From Mumia sp. zg.B17 (lineage in GTDB: Bacteria; Actinomycetota; Actinomycetes; Propionibacteriales; Nocardioidaceae), in contig NZ_JAHWCI010000006.1 of assembly GCF_019550915.1 (NCBI RefSeq), forward strand, positions 62,001 through 126,000: 64,000 nt of DNA, given 5' to 3'. The first letter of the stretch is position 1, and every line of letters starts with the position of its first letter. The notes under the pieces were generated by a model, which searched no databases, was not told the origin of the DNA, and saw only the letters and a program-made list of their open reading frames with translations. The translations under genes and the position numbers were made by a program. This document shows positions 37,710 through 47,272 of this stretch, one piece after another.

Positions 37710-38303
37710 TCAGCCCTGCTGCTGCCCCATCTCGGAGGAGGCCACGGGGCGCTCGTGCGCGACGAGGTGCGGCGGCGGCGTGTCGTCGAAGTCCATCCGA
37801 TTCGGCCACGGCGCGTAGCCGGCGAGCCTCGCCCACCGTACGATCCGCTTGCGCCGCATCCGCTGGGTGCGGGCGACGAGGTCGTCGTGGAAACGGTGCG
37901 CCAGCTGGACGCGTTCGCACGCGTCGCCGAGGTCGGCCAGCAGCTCGGCCTGCGGCTCGTCGGCGGCCGCCCACAGCGCGTCGACGTCCTCGGCGTCACC
38001 GAAGACGGTGCGCATGACCTCGCTCAGCGCCGTCTCCCGCTCGGCCTGGTCGCTCTTGCCGATCGCCGCGCGCGAGGCATCGGCGGCTTCGACCGCGACC
38101 AGGGCGCTGGCAGGGTCCAGGACTCCGCCCACCGCGACGTTGCGCAGGCACGTCGACCGGTCGAGGAGCTGACGGTCCAACGAGGCCTGGGCGGTCGCCA
38201 GACGGATGTGCAGCCGGTCGAGCCGGCCGGCCGTCGTCGACAGCGCGACCGTGATCGCCGCGACCACGGCACCGACGACGAGGATCCACTCGAGCGTGCT
38301 CAT
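37710..38303 (-). CDS. Hypothetical membrane-anchored helical protein
   Basis: 197 residues. One N-terminal membrane helix (about 5-24), then a long helical region (RLDRLHIRLATAQASLDRQLLDRSTCLRNVA) whose layout recalls LemA-type proteins, although I cannot assign it. The C-terminus is DFDDTPPPHLVAHERP. The start overlaps the pimA stop by four bases, so it belongs to the thrS-HIT-pgsA-acyltransferase-pimA operon, in the slot of the NUDIX gene in Mycobacterium. Confidence 0.75.
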   Translation of the reverse strand: MSTLEWILVVGAVVAAITVALSTTAGRLDRLHIRLATAQASLDRQLLDRSTCLRNVAVGGVLDPASALVAVEAADASRAAIGKSDQAERETALSEVMRTVFGDAEDVDALWAAADEPQAELLADLGDACERVQLAHRFHDDLVARTQRMRRKRIVRWARLAGYAPWPNRMDFDDTPPPHLVAHERPVASSEMGQQQG

Positions 38304-39409
38304 CCGACGCTGCCTCCTCCGAGGACTGTCTCGTACACACGGACCACCTGCGGCGCGACCACACTCCAGTCGTACCGCCGGACCTCGCGTCGCGCCAGGT
38401 CCGCACGTGCCTGACGAGCCCGGTCCTCGAGCGTCGAAATGAGGGTCTTGGCCAAAGCCCCGGGGTCCTCGTTGGCGAAGAGGGCACCGAGGCGGCCGTT
38501 CTCGAGCACGTCCGCGAACGCGCGGATGTCGCTGGCCACCACTGGTGCGCCCGCCGCCATCGCCTCGATGAGGACGATGCCGAAGCTCTCGCCACCGGTG
38601 TTCGGCGCGACGTAGACGTCGGCCCGGGCGAGCAGCTGGGCGCGCTCGGCGTCCGAGACCCGCCCGACGACCTCGACGTGGTGGCGCAGCCCCTCGGGGA
38701 CCATCGCCGACCCGACCTTGGGGTCCCCCGCCCCGGCGACGACGAGACGGAGGTCAGGGAACCGGTCGACCACCGGCGGCAGGGCGCCCAGCAGGACGGG
38801 AAGACCCTTGCGTGCCTCCTCGAACCGCCCCAGGAACAGCAGCTCCGTGCGGCCGGTGGTCCCCGCACTCCGCGGTACGGCGTCGAAGTCGTCGACGTAG
38901 AGGCCGTTCGGGATGATCACCGAGTCGCCGCCCTGGTACTGCTCGACCACGCGGTGCGCCTCCCGCGAGACCGTGATCCGCGCGCTGAGCTTCTCCATCG
39001 CCGGGCGCAGCAGCGACTCCGTCGCCGCGAGAGCGCGCGAGCGGCCGATGGAGGTGTGGATCGTCGCGATCGAGACCCCGGAAGACAGGCTCAGCGCCAC
39101 CAGCGATACGCTCGGCGTGGCCGGGTCGTGGACGTGCAGCACGTCGAAGCGGCCGTCGCGCAGCCAGCGTCGGGTGCGGGCCATCGCCATCGGCCCGAAC
39201 GACACGCGCGCGACGGCACCGTTGTAGCGGACGGGCACGGCGCGGCCGGCCGGTGTCACGTAGTCGGGCAGGTCGTCGTCGTCGGCGGCCGGCGCGAGCA
39301 CCGACACCTCCACGCCCAGCCCTCCGAGCGTCCGGGAGAGGTCCAGGACGTGGTTCTGGACGCCGCCGGGGACGTCGAACGAGTACGGGCAGACCATCCC
39401 GATCCTCAT
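38300..39409 (-). CDS. pimA: Phosphatidylinositol alpha-mannosyltransferase PimA
   Basis: 369-residue GT4 glycosyltransferase that adds the first mannose to phosphatidylinositol at the inner face of the membrane. MRIGMVCPYSFDVPGGVQNHVLDL is the conserved opening; DVLHVHDPATPS, ATIHTSIGRSRALA, LFLGRFEEARKGLPVLL and the donor-site EX7E segment ESFGIVLIEAMAAGAPVVAS follow. ATG 39409 overlaps the acyltransferase stop. Gene order with neighbours matches Rv2610c. Confidence 0.94.
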   Translation of the reverse strand: MRIGMVCPYSFDVPGGVQNHVLDLSRTLGGLGVEVSVLAPAADDDDLPDYVTPAGRAVPVRYNGAVARVSFGPMAMARTRRWLRDGRFDVLHVHDPATPSVSLVALSLSSGVSIATIHTSIGRSRALAATESLLRPAMEKLSARITVSREAHRVVEQYQGGDSVIIPNGLYVDDFDAVPRSAGTTGRTELLFLGRFEEARKGLPVLLGALPPVVDRFPDLRLVVAGAGDPKVGSAMVPEGLRHHVEVVGRVSDAERAQLLARADVYVAPNTGGESFGIVLIEAMAAGAPVVASDIRAFADVLENGRLGALFANEDPGALAKTLISTLEDRARQARADLARREVRRYDWSVVAPQVVRVYETVLGGGSVG

Positions 39410-40329
39410 CGCACGCCTCCGTCCGGAAGCCGGTCGACCTCGAAGACGCGCTGGAGCATGTGCCAGTCGGCGGGGCTGCGGCGGATCTCTGCGCTGAAGA
39501 CGTCGGCGAGGTCCTGCGCCATCGCCACCAGTCCGTCCGGGCCTTCCCGGGTCGGCACGACCTCGTGCACGGTCATGCGCAGCCGGTCCTGCTCGTACCG
39601 CGAGGTCGCCGCGAAGAGCGCCGCCCCGGTCTGCTGCGCGAGGAGCGCCGGTCCGACGGGCATCCGCGCCTTCTCGCCCAAGAGGTCGACGACAAGTCCG
39701 CTGCGGGACATGTCGCGGTCGGCGAGCAGACACACGAAGCCCCCCGCCCGCAGGTGCGCGGCGAGCCGCGGCATCGTCGGCTCTCCACCGGTCAGCGGGA
39801 GCACCGTCATGCCGAGTCCCTCGCGGAACGCGACGAACTCGTCGTACAGGCGCTCGGGCCTGAGACGCTCCATCACCGTCATCAACGGGAGGCCGTGGCT
39901 CAGCGCCCAGGCGCCCATGAGGTCCCAGTTGCCCATGTGCGGCAGTGCGGCGATCATCCCCCGCCCCTGCGCCTTCAACGCGAACACGCGCTCGGGATGG
40001 TCGACCGTGATCCAGTCGTCGACGGTGTCGGCGGTGAAGCGCGGGAGACGGAACGCCTCCCCCCAGTAGCGCAGGTAGGAGCGCATGGCGTCTCGCCCGA
40101 GCTCGTCGAGCTCTCCGGCAGTCGCGTCCGGCGCCGCCCGCGACAGGTTCGAGCGCAAGCGGTCGATGCTGCTCCCGCCGCGCGCGTACAGACGGTCGGC
40201 GGTCGTCCGCATGGCCCGGTCGACGAGGGGCTGCGGCAGCCGGACCGCGAGGTCCCAGCCGATCGTGTACGCCGCAGCCTCCGCGTGCGTACGCGCCACG
40301 TCCAGGACGCGACCGATGGGGGAGCTCAT
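39406..40329 (-). CDS. Phosphatidylinositol mannoside acyltransferase
   Basis: 307-residue lipid A acyltransferase-like (HtrB/LpxL fold) enzyme, the counterpart of mycobacterial PatA/Rv2611c that acylates PIM mannose. The catalytic H-x4-D motif is HMGNWDLMG; FVCLLADRDMSRSGLVVDLLG and GPALLAQQTGAALF follow. Overlaps pgsA by 4 bases at its start and pimA by 4 at its end. Confidence 0.92.
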   Translation of the reverse strand: MSSPIGRVLDVARTHAEAAAYTIGWDLAVRLPQPLVDRAMRTTADRLYARGGSSIDRLRSNLSRAAPDATAGELDELGRDAMRSYLRYWGEAFRLPRFTADTVDDWITVDHPERVFALKAQGRGMIAALPHMGNWDLMGAWALSHGLPLMTVMERLRPERLYDEFVAFREGLGMTVLPLTGGEPTMPRLAAHLRAGGFVCLLADRDMSRSGLVVDLLGEKARMPVGPALLAQQTGAALFAATSRYEQDRLRMTVHEVVPTREGPDGLVAMAQDLADVFSAEIRRSPADWHMLQRVFEVDRLPDGGVR

Positions 40330-40934
40330 ACGTCCGCCAACGACTGCTTCCGCACCATCAGGATGCGCTGCACGACCGTGATCGTGCTCGCGACCGCCAG
40401 CGTCCAGAGCACGATCGTGCGGAGGATCGGCAGGTCGAAGATGCCCGACAGGCCGGTCATCATGAGGATCGCGACGAGCCGGTCCGAGCGCTCGGCGATG
40501 CCGCCCTTGGCCTCCATGCCGAGCGACTCCGCCCGGGCACGGGCGTACGAGGTCAGCTGCCCGCCGACCAGGCACCACAGTGCGACGGACGTGAGCACGA
40601 GGTCGTCCCCCGTGCCCGCGTACCAGAGGACGAGCCCGCCGAAGACCGCCGCGTCGCCGATCCGGTCGAGGGTGGAGTCGAGGAAGGCACCCCAGGCGCT
40701 CGACCGTCCCGACTTGCGGGCCATGAGGCCGTCGATCATGTCCGAGAACACGAAGAGGGTGATCACGGCGGCACCGAGGAAGAACTGTCCCCGCGGGAAG
40801 AACCAGAGGGCGGCGGAGGTGACCCCCAGCGTCCCGACGAACGTGACCGCGTCGGGGCTGACACCGAGTCGGAGCAGCAGATCGGCGATCGGCGACATGA
40901 TCCGAGCCCAGGTCGCGCGGAACCTCTCGAGCAT
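40326..40934 (-). CDS. pgsA: Phosphatidylinositol phosphate synthase (CDP-alcohol phosphatidyltransferase)
   Basis: 202-residue membrane enzyme condensing CDP-diacylglycerol with inositol phosphate. The CDP-OH motif D-xx-DG-xx-AR-x8-G-xxx-D-xxx-D is complete in DMIDGLMARKSGRSSAWG followed by AFLDSTLDR. About six membrane segments. Start at 40934 overlaps the HIT stop in TGATG; an in-frame GTG at 40946 is possible. Supplies the substrate for PimA. Confidence 0.93.
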   Translation of the reverse strand: MLERFRATWARIMSPIADLLLRLGVSPDAVTFVGTLGVTSAALWFFPRGQFFLGAAVITLFVFSDMIDGLMARKSGRSSAWGAFLDSTLDRIGDAAVFGGLVLWYAGTGDDLVLTSVALWCLVGGQLTSYARARAESLGMEAKGGIAERSDRLVAILMMTGLSGIFDLPILRTIVLWTLAVASTITVVQRILMVRKQSLADV

Positions 40935-41482
40935 CAGGCGTTCCACGCTTTCGCGAGCAGGTCACGCGTCTGCGACAGCAGCTGCGGCATCACCTTGGTG
41001 TGCCCCGTGACGGTGATGTAGTTGGAGTCGCCCATCCAGCGCGGGACGACGTGCTGGTGGAGGTGCTGCGACAACGACCCGCCCGCCACCGCCCCGAGGT
41101 TGAGGCCGACGTTGAACGCGGCCGGCGCGCTGACGTGCTTGAGCACCCGCAACGCCTGCTGCGTGGTTGCCGTGAGCTCCCACGCCTCGTCGTCGGTCAG
41201 CTCCTCGAGCTCTCCCACGTGGCGGTTGGGCACGACCATCAGGTGACCCGGGTTGTACGGGTGCAGGTTGAGCACCGTGTAGACGTGGTCACCGCGAGCG
41301 ACGATCAACGTCTCCTCGTCGGGCCGCTGCTGCATCACGCAGAACGGGCAGCCCCCCTCGCGTGGGCCGGTATCGGTGATGTAGGCCATCCGGTGCGGGG
41401 TCCAGAGCCGGTCGAAGTCCTCGAATCCGGTCTCGGGGCGTCCCCACGGGCCGGAGTCGCCGGCGTCGTGTCCAGACGTCAT
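40934..41482 (-). CDS. HIT-domain nucleotide phosphorylase/hydrolase
   Basis: 182-residue histidine-triad protein. Four conserved Cys/His positions early (CPFCVMQ and later residues), [27 protein letters not shown] and the HIT motif LHQHVVPRW. The Mycobacterium homologue at the same locus (Rv2613c) is a diadenosine tetraphosphate phosphorylase. Start overlaps the thrS stop by 4 bases. Confidence 0.92.
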   Translation of the reverse strand: MTSGHDAGDSGPWGRPETGFEDFDRLWTPHRMAYITDTGPREGGCPFCVMQQRPDEETLIVARGDHVYTVLNLHPYNPGHLMVVPNRHVGELEELTDDEAWELTATTQQALRVLKHVSAPAAFNVGLNLGAVAGGSLSQHLHQHVVPRWMGDSNYITVTGHTKVMPQLLSQTRDLLAKAWNA

Positions 41483-43479
41483 ACCTGGGCCCGGTCGGCG
41501 ATGGCCTGCGCGATGCGGGCGACCGCATCGTCGAGGGCGACGCCGTTGTCCTGGCTGCCGTTGCGGTAGCGGAACGACACCGCGCCGGCCTCGACGTCGT
41601 CGTCACCCGCGATCAGCATGAAGGGGATCTTCTGCGTCTGCGCGTTGCGGATCTTCTTCTGCATGCGGTCGTCGGCCTCGTCCACCTCGACCCGGATGCC
41701 CTGCGCCTGCAGCGTCGCCGCTACCTCGCGCAGGTAGTCGACGTGCCGCTCGGCGACTGGGATCGCGACGGCCTGGACGGGCGCGAGCCAGGGAGGAAAG
41801 GCGCCGGCGTAGTGCTCGACGAGCACCCCGAGGAACCGCTCGATCGAGCCGAACTTGGCCGAGTGGATCATCACCGGCTGCTGCCGTGAGCCGTCGGCGG
41901 CGACGTACTCCAGGTTGAACCGGTCGGCGGACGGCTGGTTGAAGTCGTACTGGACGGTGCCCATCTGCCAGGTCCGGCCAATGGCGTCGCGCGCCTGGAC
42001 GGAGATCTTGGGACCGTAGTAGGCAGCTCCGCCCGGGTCGGGCACGAGCTCGAGCCCGGTGCGGAGGGCGACGTCGGCGAGGACCTTGGTCGCGGTCGTC
42101 CAGTCCTCCTCCGACCCGATGAACTTGTCCTTGGCCGCGTCGCGGGTGGACAGCTCGAGGTAGAAGTCGTCGAGACCGAAGTCGCGCAGCACGCTGAGCA
42201 TGAAGCCCAGCAGGTGCTCGACCTCGTCGGGGGCCTGCTCGGGAGTGCAGTAGGAGTGCGAGTCGTCCTGCGCGAATCCGCGCACGCGAGTCAGGCCGTG
42301 CACGACGCCCGACTTCTCGTGCCGGTAGACGCTGCCGAACTCGAACAGCCGCAGCGGCAGCTCGCGGTAGGACCGCTGCCGGGACCGGTAGATCAGGTTG
42401 TGCATCGGGCAGTTCATCGCCTTGAGGCGGTAGTCCATGCCGTCGACGTCGAGGGGCGGGAACATCCCCTCTCCGTAGTACGGGAGGTGCCCGGAGGTGT
42501 AGAACAGCTCCTCCTTGGCGATGTGCGGGGTGCCGACGTACTGGAACCCCTCCTCGATGTGCCGGCGACGGACGTAGTCCTCCATCTCCCGCTTGATCAC
42601 CCCGCCCTTGGGGTGGAAGACGGGGAGCCCGGAGCCGATCTCGTCAGGGAAGCTGAAGAGGTCGAGCTCGCGGCCGAGCTTGCGGTGGTCGCGGCGCTCG
42701 GCCTCCTCGATCCGGTGCAGGTAGGCCTCCAACGCCTCCTTCGACTCCCAGGCGGTGCCGTAGATGCGCTGGAGCTGCTTGTTCTTCTCGTCGCCTCGCC
42801 AGTACGCCGCCGCGCTCCGCATGAGCGTGAAGGCGGGGATGCGCTTGGTGGTGGGCAGGTGGGGTCCGCGGCACAGGTCGGTCCACACCCGCTCGCCGCG
42901 ACGGTCGAGGTTGTCGTACATCGTGAGGCCACCGGAGCCGACCTCGACGCTCGCGCCCTCGGCGGCGTGGTCCAGGTCGTCGCTGCCCGCAGTGCTCTTG
43001 AGCCCGATCAGCTCGAGCTTGTAGGGCTCGTCGGCGAGCTCGACCCGCGCCTCCGCGTCGTCGATCGCGCGGCGAGAGAAACGCTGGTTCTCCTTGATGA
43101 TCTTGCGCATCCGGGACTCGATCTTGGCCAGGTCCTCGGGCACGAAGGGGGTCTCGACGTCGAAGTCGTAGTAGAAGCCGTTCTCCACCGGGGGCCCGAT
43201 GCCCAGCTTGGCCTCCGGGAACAGCTGCTGGACCGCCTGCGCCATCACGTGGGCGGTGGAGTGCCGCAGGATGTCGCGGCCGTCCTTGCTGGTGATCGCG
43301 ACCGGCTCGACGGCGTCGCCGCCCACCAGCTCGTACGCCAGGTCCTTGAGGTCACCGTTGACCCGGGCCGCGACGACGTCGGGGTTCTCGGCGAACAGCT
43401 CCCACGCCTTCGTGCCGGACGTCACCGTGCGCTCGGCCTTGGAGTCAGGGCCGACGACGAGGACTACGAGCTCGGACAC
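41479..43479 (-). CDS. thrS: Threonyl-tRNA synthetase
   Basis: 666-residue class IIa synthetase: N-terminal TGS domain, editing domain with [16 protein letters not shown] and the later [10 protein letters not shown], catalytic core with [26 protein letters not shown] and [21 protein letters not shown], and the C-terminal anticodon domain. GTG start with GAGGAG about 6 bases upstream. It leads the large PI/PIM operon. No T-box leader is recognisable upstream. Confidence 0.97.
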   Translation of the reverse strand: MSELVVLVVGPDSKAERTVTSGTKAWELFAENPDVVAARVNGDLKDLAYELVGGDAVEPVAITSKDGRDILRHSTAHVMAQAVQQLFPEAKLGIGPPVENGFYYDFDVETPFVPEDLAKIESRMRKIIKENQRFSRRAIDDAEARVELADEPYKLELIGLKSTAGSDDLDHAAEGASVEVGSGGLTMYDNLDRRGERVWTDLCRGPHLPTTKRIPAFTLMRSAAAYWRGDEKNKQLQRIYGTAWESKEALEAYLHRIEEAERRDHRKLGRELDLFSFPDEIGSGLPVFHPKGGVIKREMEDYVRRRHIEEGFQYVGTPHIAKEELFYTSGHLPYYGEGMFPPLDVDGMDYRLKAMNCPMHNLIYRSRQRSYRELPLRLFEFGSVYRHEKSGVVHGLTRVRGFAQDDSHSYCTPEQAPDEVEHLLGFMLSVLRDFGLDDFYLELSTRDAAKDKFIGSEEDWTTATKVLADVALRTGLELVPDPGGAAYYGPKISVQARDAIGRTWQMGTVQYDFNQPSADRFNLEYVAADGSRQQPVMIHSAKFGSIERFLGVLVEHYAGAFPPWLAPVQAVAIPVAERHVDYLREVAATLQAQGIRVEVDEADDRMQKKIRNAQTQKIPFMLIAGDDDVEAGAVSFRYRNGSQDNGVALDDAVARIAQAIADRAQV

Positions 43480-43639
43480 GGGTGCTCCTCAGGTGGTGCG
43501 GACAGACGCCTCGATGCTATCTGCAAGGCCGCCGTGGCCGCGCACCCCTTTGGTCGTGGTCTGTTCTGGCGCACGAAAGGCACGCGGCATGGCGACGCCC
43601 CGGCTGGGTACCTCGTCGGCACGCCACGGAGGGAGAGTC

Positions 43640-44116
43640 ATGACCGACGAGCAGAGCACGCTCCTCGAGCTGCTGGACGATCTCAGGATCGCGATGTTCA
43701 CGACCGTGGACATCGACGGGACGATCACGAGTCGGCCGATGGCCCGCCAGCAGGTCGAGCCGAGCGCCGACATGTGGTTCATCACCGCACGGGACTCTCG
43801 GCAGGTCGCCCACATCACCGCCCGTCCGCACGTGGGCATCACGTTCTCCTCGCCGAGCACCTGGGTGTCGTTGAACGGGACGGCGACGGTCGTCGACGAC
43901 CGCGCGAAGCTCGAGGAGCTCTGGAACACGTTCGCGGAGGCATGGATGCCCGAGGGACCCGACGACCCCAACGTCGTCCTGATCCGGGTCGACCTCCAGG
44001 GCGGCGAGTACTGGGACACGCCCGGCGGGCGCGTCGCGTCTCTGATCAGCCTGGCCAAGGCAAAGATCACCGGCAACGCCTACGACGGCGCAGACAACGA
44101 GCGCGTCGACCTCTAG
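43640..44116 (+). CDS. Pyridoxamine 5'-phosphate oxidase-fold (general stress protein 26-like) protein
   Basis: 158-residue split-barrel flavin-binding type protein. IAMFTTVDIDGTITSRPMARQQVE, DMWFITARDSRQVAHI and VSLNGTATVVDD, with VVLIRVDLQGGEYWDT near the end, match the stress-protein subgroup rather than PdxH. GGAGGGAGAG precedes the ATG at 43640. Monocistronic; a strong hairpin follows the stop. Flanking bases 43480-43639 hold the divergent thrS promoter region and no other gene. Confidence 0.9.
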   Translation: MTDEQSTLLELLDDLRIAMFTTVDIDGTITSRPMARQQVEPSADMWFITARDSRQVAHITARPHVGITFSSPSTWVSLNGTATVVDDRAKLEELWNTFAEAWMPEGPDDPNVVLIRVDLQGGEYWDTPGGRVASLISLAKAKITGNAYDGADNERVDL

Positions 44117-44119
44117 GGC

Positions 44120-44157
44120 CGAGGGGTCGGCCATGAGACCCCATGGCCGACCCCTCG
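44120..44157. terminator. Perfect 16-bp hairpin terminator
   Basis: CGAGGGGTCGGCCATG (44120-44135) pairs without mismatch with 44142-44157 around the loop AGACCC. It starts 3 bases after the stop codon of the flavin-protein gene and ends 9 bases before the cbiM -10, so it should insulate the two units. There is no T-run, as is common in high-GC actinobacteria. Confidence 0.85.
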
Positions 44158-44165
44158 CCTTCGAC

Positions 44166-44178
44166 TTACAGTCGTCAG
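44166..44178 (+). promoter_or_regulatory. -10 element of a leaderless cbiM promoter
   Basis: TTACAGT (44166-44172) ends 6 bases before the GTG of cbiM, and no Shine-Dalgarno is present. This is the usual geometry of actinobacterial leaderless transcripts. No cobalamin riboswitch-like sequence fits in the 5' region. Confidence 0.5.
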
Positions 44179-44874
44179 GTGCACGTACCCGACGGCTTCC
44201 TCGACGCATCCACCTCGGTCGCGACCGGCGCCGCCGCCGTCGCCGGCCTCGCGCTCGCCCTCCGCGGCGCGCGACGTGAGCTAGACGACCGGACCGCCCC
44301 GATGGCCGGACTGGTGGCCGCCTTCGTCTTCGCCACCCAGATGATCAACTTCCCCGTCGGGGCCGGCACGAGCGGGCACCTCCTCGGAGGCGTGCTCGCC
44401 GCGGTCCTGGTCGGACCGTGGACGGCGGTGCTGTGCATCAGCACCGTTCTCCTGGTCCAGTGCCTCCTCTTCGCCGACGGTGGCATCACAGCGCTCGGCA
44501 CCAACATCACGCTCATGGGGCTCGTCGGCGTCGGGGTGGGCTGGCTGGTCCTCCGTCTGATCAAGGCCGTGCTGCCGGACCGGCTGGCGTCTGTCACGCC
44601 CGCCGCGGCGCTCGCCGCGCTGGTGTCCGTGCCGGCTGCCGCGCTCGCCTTCACCGGCCTGTACGCCGTCGGTGGCGAGGCGCCGATCCCGCTGGGGTCT
44701 CTCGCCACCGCGATGGTCGGCTGGCACACCGTCATCGGGCTCGGCGAGGCCGTGATCACCGGACTCGTGGTCAGCGCCGTGCTCGCCGTGCGTCCGGACC
44801 TCGTCTACGGGGCACGGTCGGCACTGACGGCGCGGACCTTGGAGCTCCGCCCCTCCAAGAGGGCGGCAGCGTGA
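44179..44874 (+). CDS. cbiM: Energy-coupling factor Co/Ni transporter S-component CbiM
   Basis: 231-residue membrane protein with about seven hydrophobic segments. It begins (M)HVPDGFLD, the CbiM/NikM signature in which the N-terminal Met-His loop coordinates the metal; this fixes the start at GTG 44179 rather than the in-frame ATG at 44143, which lies inside the terminator stem. Further family segments are MINFPVGAGTSGHLLGG and ALGTNITLMGLVG. First gene of cbiMNQO. Cobalt versus nickel cannot be decided from sequence. Confidence 0.93.
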   Translation: MHVPDGFLDASTSVATGAAAVAGLALALRGARRELDDRTAPMAGLVAAFVFATQMINFPVGAGTSGHLLGGVLAAVLVGPWTAVLCISTVLLVQCLLFADGGITALGTNITLMGLVGVGVGWLVLRLIKAVLPDRLASVTPAAALAALVSVPAAALAFTGLYAVGGEAPIPLGSLATAMVGWHTVIGLGEAVITGLVVSAVLAVRPDLVYGARSALTARTLELRPSKRAAA

Positions 44875-45197
44875 GCGCGCGCCGGACGCGGGTGTCGACC
44901 CGAGCCCTCGTCCTCGCCGGCGTCCTCGTCGCGCTCGTGCTGGCGGGGTTCGTCAGCCACTACGCCTCGAGCCACCCCGATGGGTTGGAGTTCGTCGCCG
45001 GTGACAAGGGGTTCCTCGGCACCGCGGAGGAACACCGCTCCTCGGCCGACAGCCCGATGTCGGACTACTCGACCAAGGGCATCGACAACCCTCGGCTCTC
45101 CGGCGCGGTCGCCGGCGTCACCGGTACGGTCCTGGTCCTCGTGATCGCCGGAGGTGTCGCACTCGTCGTGCGCCGCCGCGGGCGTCACACCGTCTGA
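44871..45197 (+). CDS. PDGLE-domain CbiN-like subunit
   Basis: 108-residue membrane protein with helices at about 10-28 and 80-98 around an extracytoplasmic loop that holds SHPDGLEFVAGDKGF. The PDGLE domain replaces or accompanies CbiN in metal ECF transporters and assists metal loading of CbiM. GTG 44871 overlaps the cbiM stop (GTGA). Confidence 0.88.
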   Translation: MSARRTRVSTRALVLAGVLVALVLAGFVSHYASSHPDGLEFVAGDKGFLGTAEEHRSSADSPMSDYSTKGIDNPRLSGAVAGVTGTVLVLVIAGGVALVVRRRGRHTV

Positions 45198-45207
45198 GCA
45201 CCTCGCG

Positions 45208-45879
45208 ATGGGACCAGCGCACCGGCGCAGGACGCACGTCCCGGGACGTACGCCGGTGCACCGTGCGCCCGCACACCTCAAGCTGCTCGCACTGCTCGGG
45301 TTCATGCTCGTCGTCGTCGCCACACCTCGGACGGCGTACCCAGCGTTCGCCGCCTACGCGGCTGTGCTCGTCGCCCTGATCGTCGTGGCGCGGGTGCCGC
45401 TCGGCTTCCTGCTGCCGCGGATGCTCGTCGAGGTCCCGTTCGTCGTCTTCGCCGTCCTGCTGCCGTTCATCGCCACCGGGCCCACGACGACGTTCCTCGG
45501 CCTCACGGTCAGCGAGCCCGGTCTCGAGGCAGCCGCGGCACTGCTCATCAAGGCCACGATCGGCGTCGCGGCGAGCCTGACGCTGGCCGCCACCACCGAG
45601 CCGCACGAGCTGCTGGCCGGCCTCGGCCGGTTGAGGCTCCCCCATGAGATGGTCCAGATCATGGCGTTCATGATCCGTTACGTCGACGTCGTCGCCGACG
45701 AGATGCACCGCATGCGCATCGCCCGCGAGTCTCGCGGCTTCCGCGGCTCCTCGATCCGCCAGTGGGGCGTCCTCGGCCGTACAGCCTCAGCACTGTTCAT
45801 CCGGTCCTACGAGCGTGGCGAGCGGGTGCACCTGGCGATGATGTCGCGGGGTCACGACCCGTCGGGCGGTCGATCGTGA
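45208..45879 (+). CDS. cbiQ: Energy-coupling factor transmembrane protein CbiQ
   Basis: 223-residue T-component. Four to five hydrophobic segments and the two coupling motifs typical of EcfT, with the Ala-Arg-Gly pattern in RIARESRGFRGSS and a related ERGERVHLAMMSRGHDP. LAATTEPHELLAGLGRLRLP is also family-typical. ATG 45208 is 10 bases past the preceding stop; the frame extends further upstream but into the previous gene. Confidence 0.91.
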   Translation: MGPAHRRRTHVPGRTPVHRAPAHLKLLALLGFMLVVVATPRTAYPAFAAYAAVLVALIVVARVPLGFLLPRMLVEVPFVVFAVLLPFIATGPTTTFLGLTVSEPGLEAAAALLIKATIGVAASLTLAATTEPHELLAGLGRLRLPHEMVQIMAFMIRYVDVVADEMHRMRIARESRGFRGSSIRQWGVLGRTASALFIRSYERGERVHLAMMSRGHDPSGGRS

Positions 45880-46616
45880 GCGTCCCCGTCATCGACGTCC
45901 GCGGGCTGGCGTACGCCTATCCGGACGGCAGCCAGGTCCTGTACGGCGTCGACCTGCACATCCACGCCGGCGAGCGCGTCGCCCTCCTCGGACCCAACGG
46001 CGCGGGCAAGACCACGCTCGTGCTCCACCTCAACGGGATCCTGCTGCCCGGTGCGGGGACGGTGGCGGTCTCAGGGCTGCCCGTGGAGAAGAAGAACTTC
46101 CGGGAGATCCGGCGCCGGGTCGGCATCGTGTTCCAGGACCCCGACGACCAGCTGTTCTCCGCGACGGTCCGCGCCGACGTCGCGTTCGGCCCGGCCAACC
46201 TCGGCCTGCGCGGCGACGCACTCGAGCAGCGGGTGATGCACGCACTGGACCAGGTGGGCATGGCCGACTACGCCGACCGCCCGCCCCACCACCTCTCCTT
46301 CGGCCAGCGACGGCGCGTGGCGGTGGCCACCGTGCTGGCGATGGAGCCGCAGATCCTCGTGCTCGACGAGCCGTCGTCGAACCTCGACCCGATGGCGCGC
46401 CGCGAGCTTGCCGACATCGTGCGCTCGCTGTCGGTCACGGTGCTGATGGTCACCCACGACCTCCCGTACGCGCTCGAGCTCTGCCCGCGGTCGGTGGTGC
46501 TCGCCGACGGGGTCGTGGCCGCCGACAGCGACACCCGCAAGCTGCTCTCCGACGAGGACTTCATGCGCGCTCACCGGCTCGAGCTGCCGTTCGGGTTCGA
46601 CCCGCGGACGGTGTGA
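45876..46616 (+). CDS. cbiO: Energy-coupling factor ATPase CbiO
   Basis: 246-residue ABC ATPase. Walker A GPNGAGKTT, Q-loop VGIVFQDPDDQLFSATV (the CbiO/EcfA signature), LSFGQRRRVAVATVLAM as the ABC signature, Walker B ILVLDEPSSNLDP and switch VTHDL. GTG 45876 overlaps the cbiQ stop (GTGA). Completes the cbiMNQO operon, which converges on the HxlR gene. Confidence 0.94.
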   Translation: MSVPVIDVRGLAYAYPDGSQVLYGVDLHIHAGERVALLGPNGAGKTTLVLHLNGILLPGAGTVAVSGLPVEKKNFREIRRRVGIVFQDPDDQLFSATVRADVAFGPANLGLRGDALEQRVMHALDQVGMADYADRPPHHLSFGQRRRVAVATVLAMEPQILVLDEPSSNLDPMARRELADIVRSLSVTVLMVTHDLPYALELCPRSVVLADGVVAADSDTRKLLSDEDFMRAHRLELPFGFDPRTV

Positions 46617-46625
46617 GGCCGTGGG

Positions 46626-47267
46626 TCACGCGGCGAGGTGGAACGTGCTCGCGAAGCGGGCGAGGAGATCACCGCGGCCACGGAGGACCTCGATCTCACC
46701 CGTGGCGAGCGCTCGGTCGGGAGCGAGCTCGCCGGAGATGAGCCGACGGAGGCCGGGTCCCGCCGCGAACGCCAGGTCGACCGGACCGTCTCCACGTGTG
46801 ACGTGGAGCGTGGGGCCATCCACCCGAACGAGCAGCTCGGCGGGACCGAGGCGTGCCGCGTAGGCGGTCGCCGGCAGCTCCAGGGCCACCTGCGGGCGGA
46901 AGGCGGTCCGCAGGGTCATGGTCAACGAGTCGGGCGTGACGACCTGCTCCTCTCGTGGCTCGTCCATCGCTTTGAAGCCCCACGCGCCGAGGGCCAGCAC
47001 GACGGGCTCCAACTCGCGTCCGAAGGGCGTCAGCTCGTAGACGATGACCCGCGAGCGCGGGGCCCGGCGGAGGATGCCGGCCGCCTGGAGCTCCTTGAGC
47101 CGTGCCGCCAGGACGTTGCTCGGGATCCGGGGAAGTCCCGCGGCAAGCTCTCCGTAGCGGCGCGGCCCGACGAGCAGGTCGCGGACGATGAGGAGGGCCC
47201 AGCGCTCACCTACCAGCTCCAGGGCTCGCGTGATGCCGCACCACTGCCCGTAGTCGCGTGGCGCCAT
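46626..47267 (-). CDS. HxlR-family transcriptional regulator with C-terminal SCP2-like domain
   Basis: 213-residue regulator. HxlR winged helix at residues 5-100 with CGITRALELVGERWALLIVRDLL, RYGELAAGLPRIPSNVLAARL and RVIVYELTPFGRELEP. The C-terminal 100 residues resemble an SCP2/sterol-carrier-like ligand module. A single Cys (C10) at the usual redox position. Second gene of a VOC-HxlR operon, 5 bases after the VOC stop, and expected to bind the palindrome at 47755-47773. Confidence 0.9.
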   Translation of the reverse strand: MAPRDYGQWCGITRALELVGERWALLIVRDLLVGPRRYGELAAGLPRIPSNVLAARLKELQAAGILRRAPRSRVIVYELTPFGRELEPVVLALGAWGFKAMDEPREEQVVTPDSLTMTLRTAFRPQVALELPATAYAARLGPAELLVRVDGPTLHVTRGDGPVDLAFAAGPGLRRLISGELAPDRALATGEIEVLRGRGDLLARFASTFHLAA

Positions 47268-47272
47268 CGACC

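Noticed and set aside
43480-43640. Possible T-box leader before thrS or cobalamin riboswitch before cbiM
   Set aside because: No specifier-loop or T-box core sequence is visible, and cbiM has only a short 5' region after a terminator.
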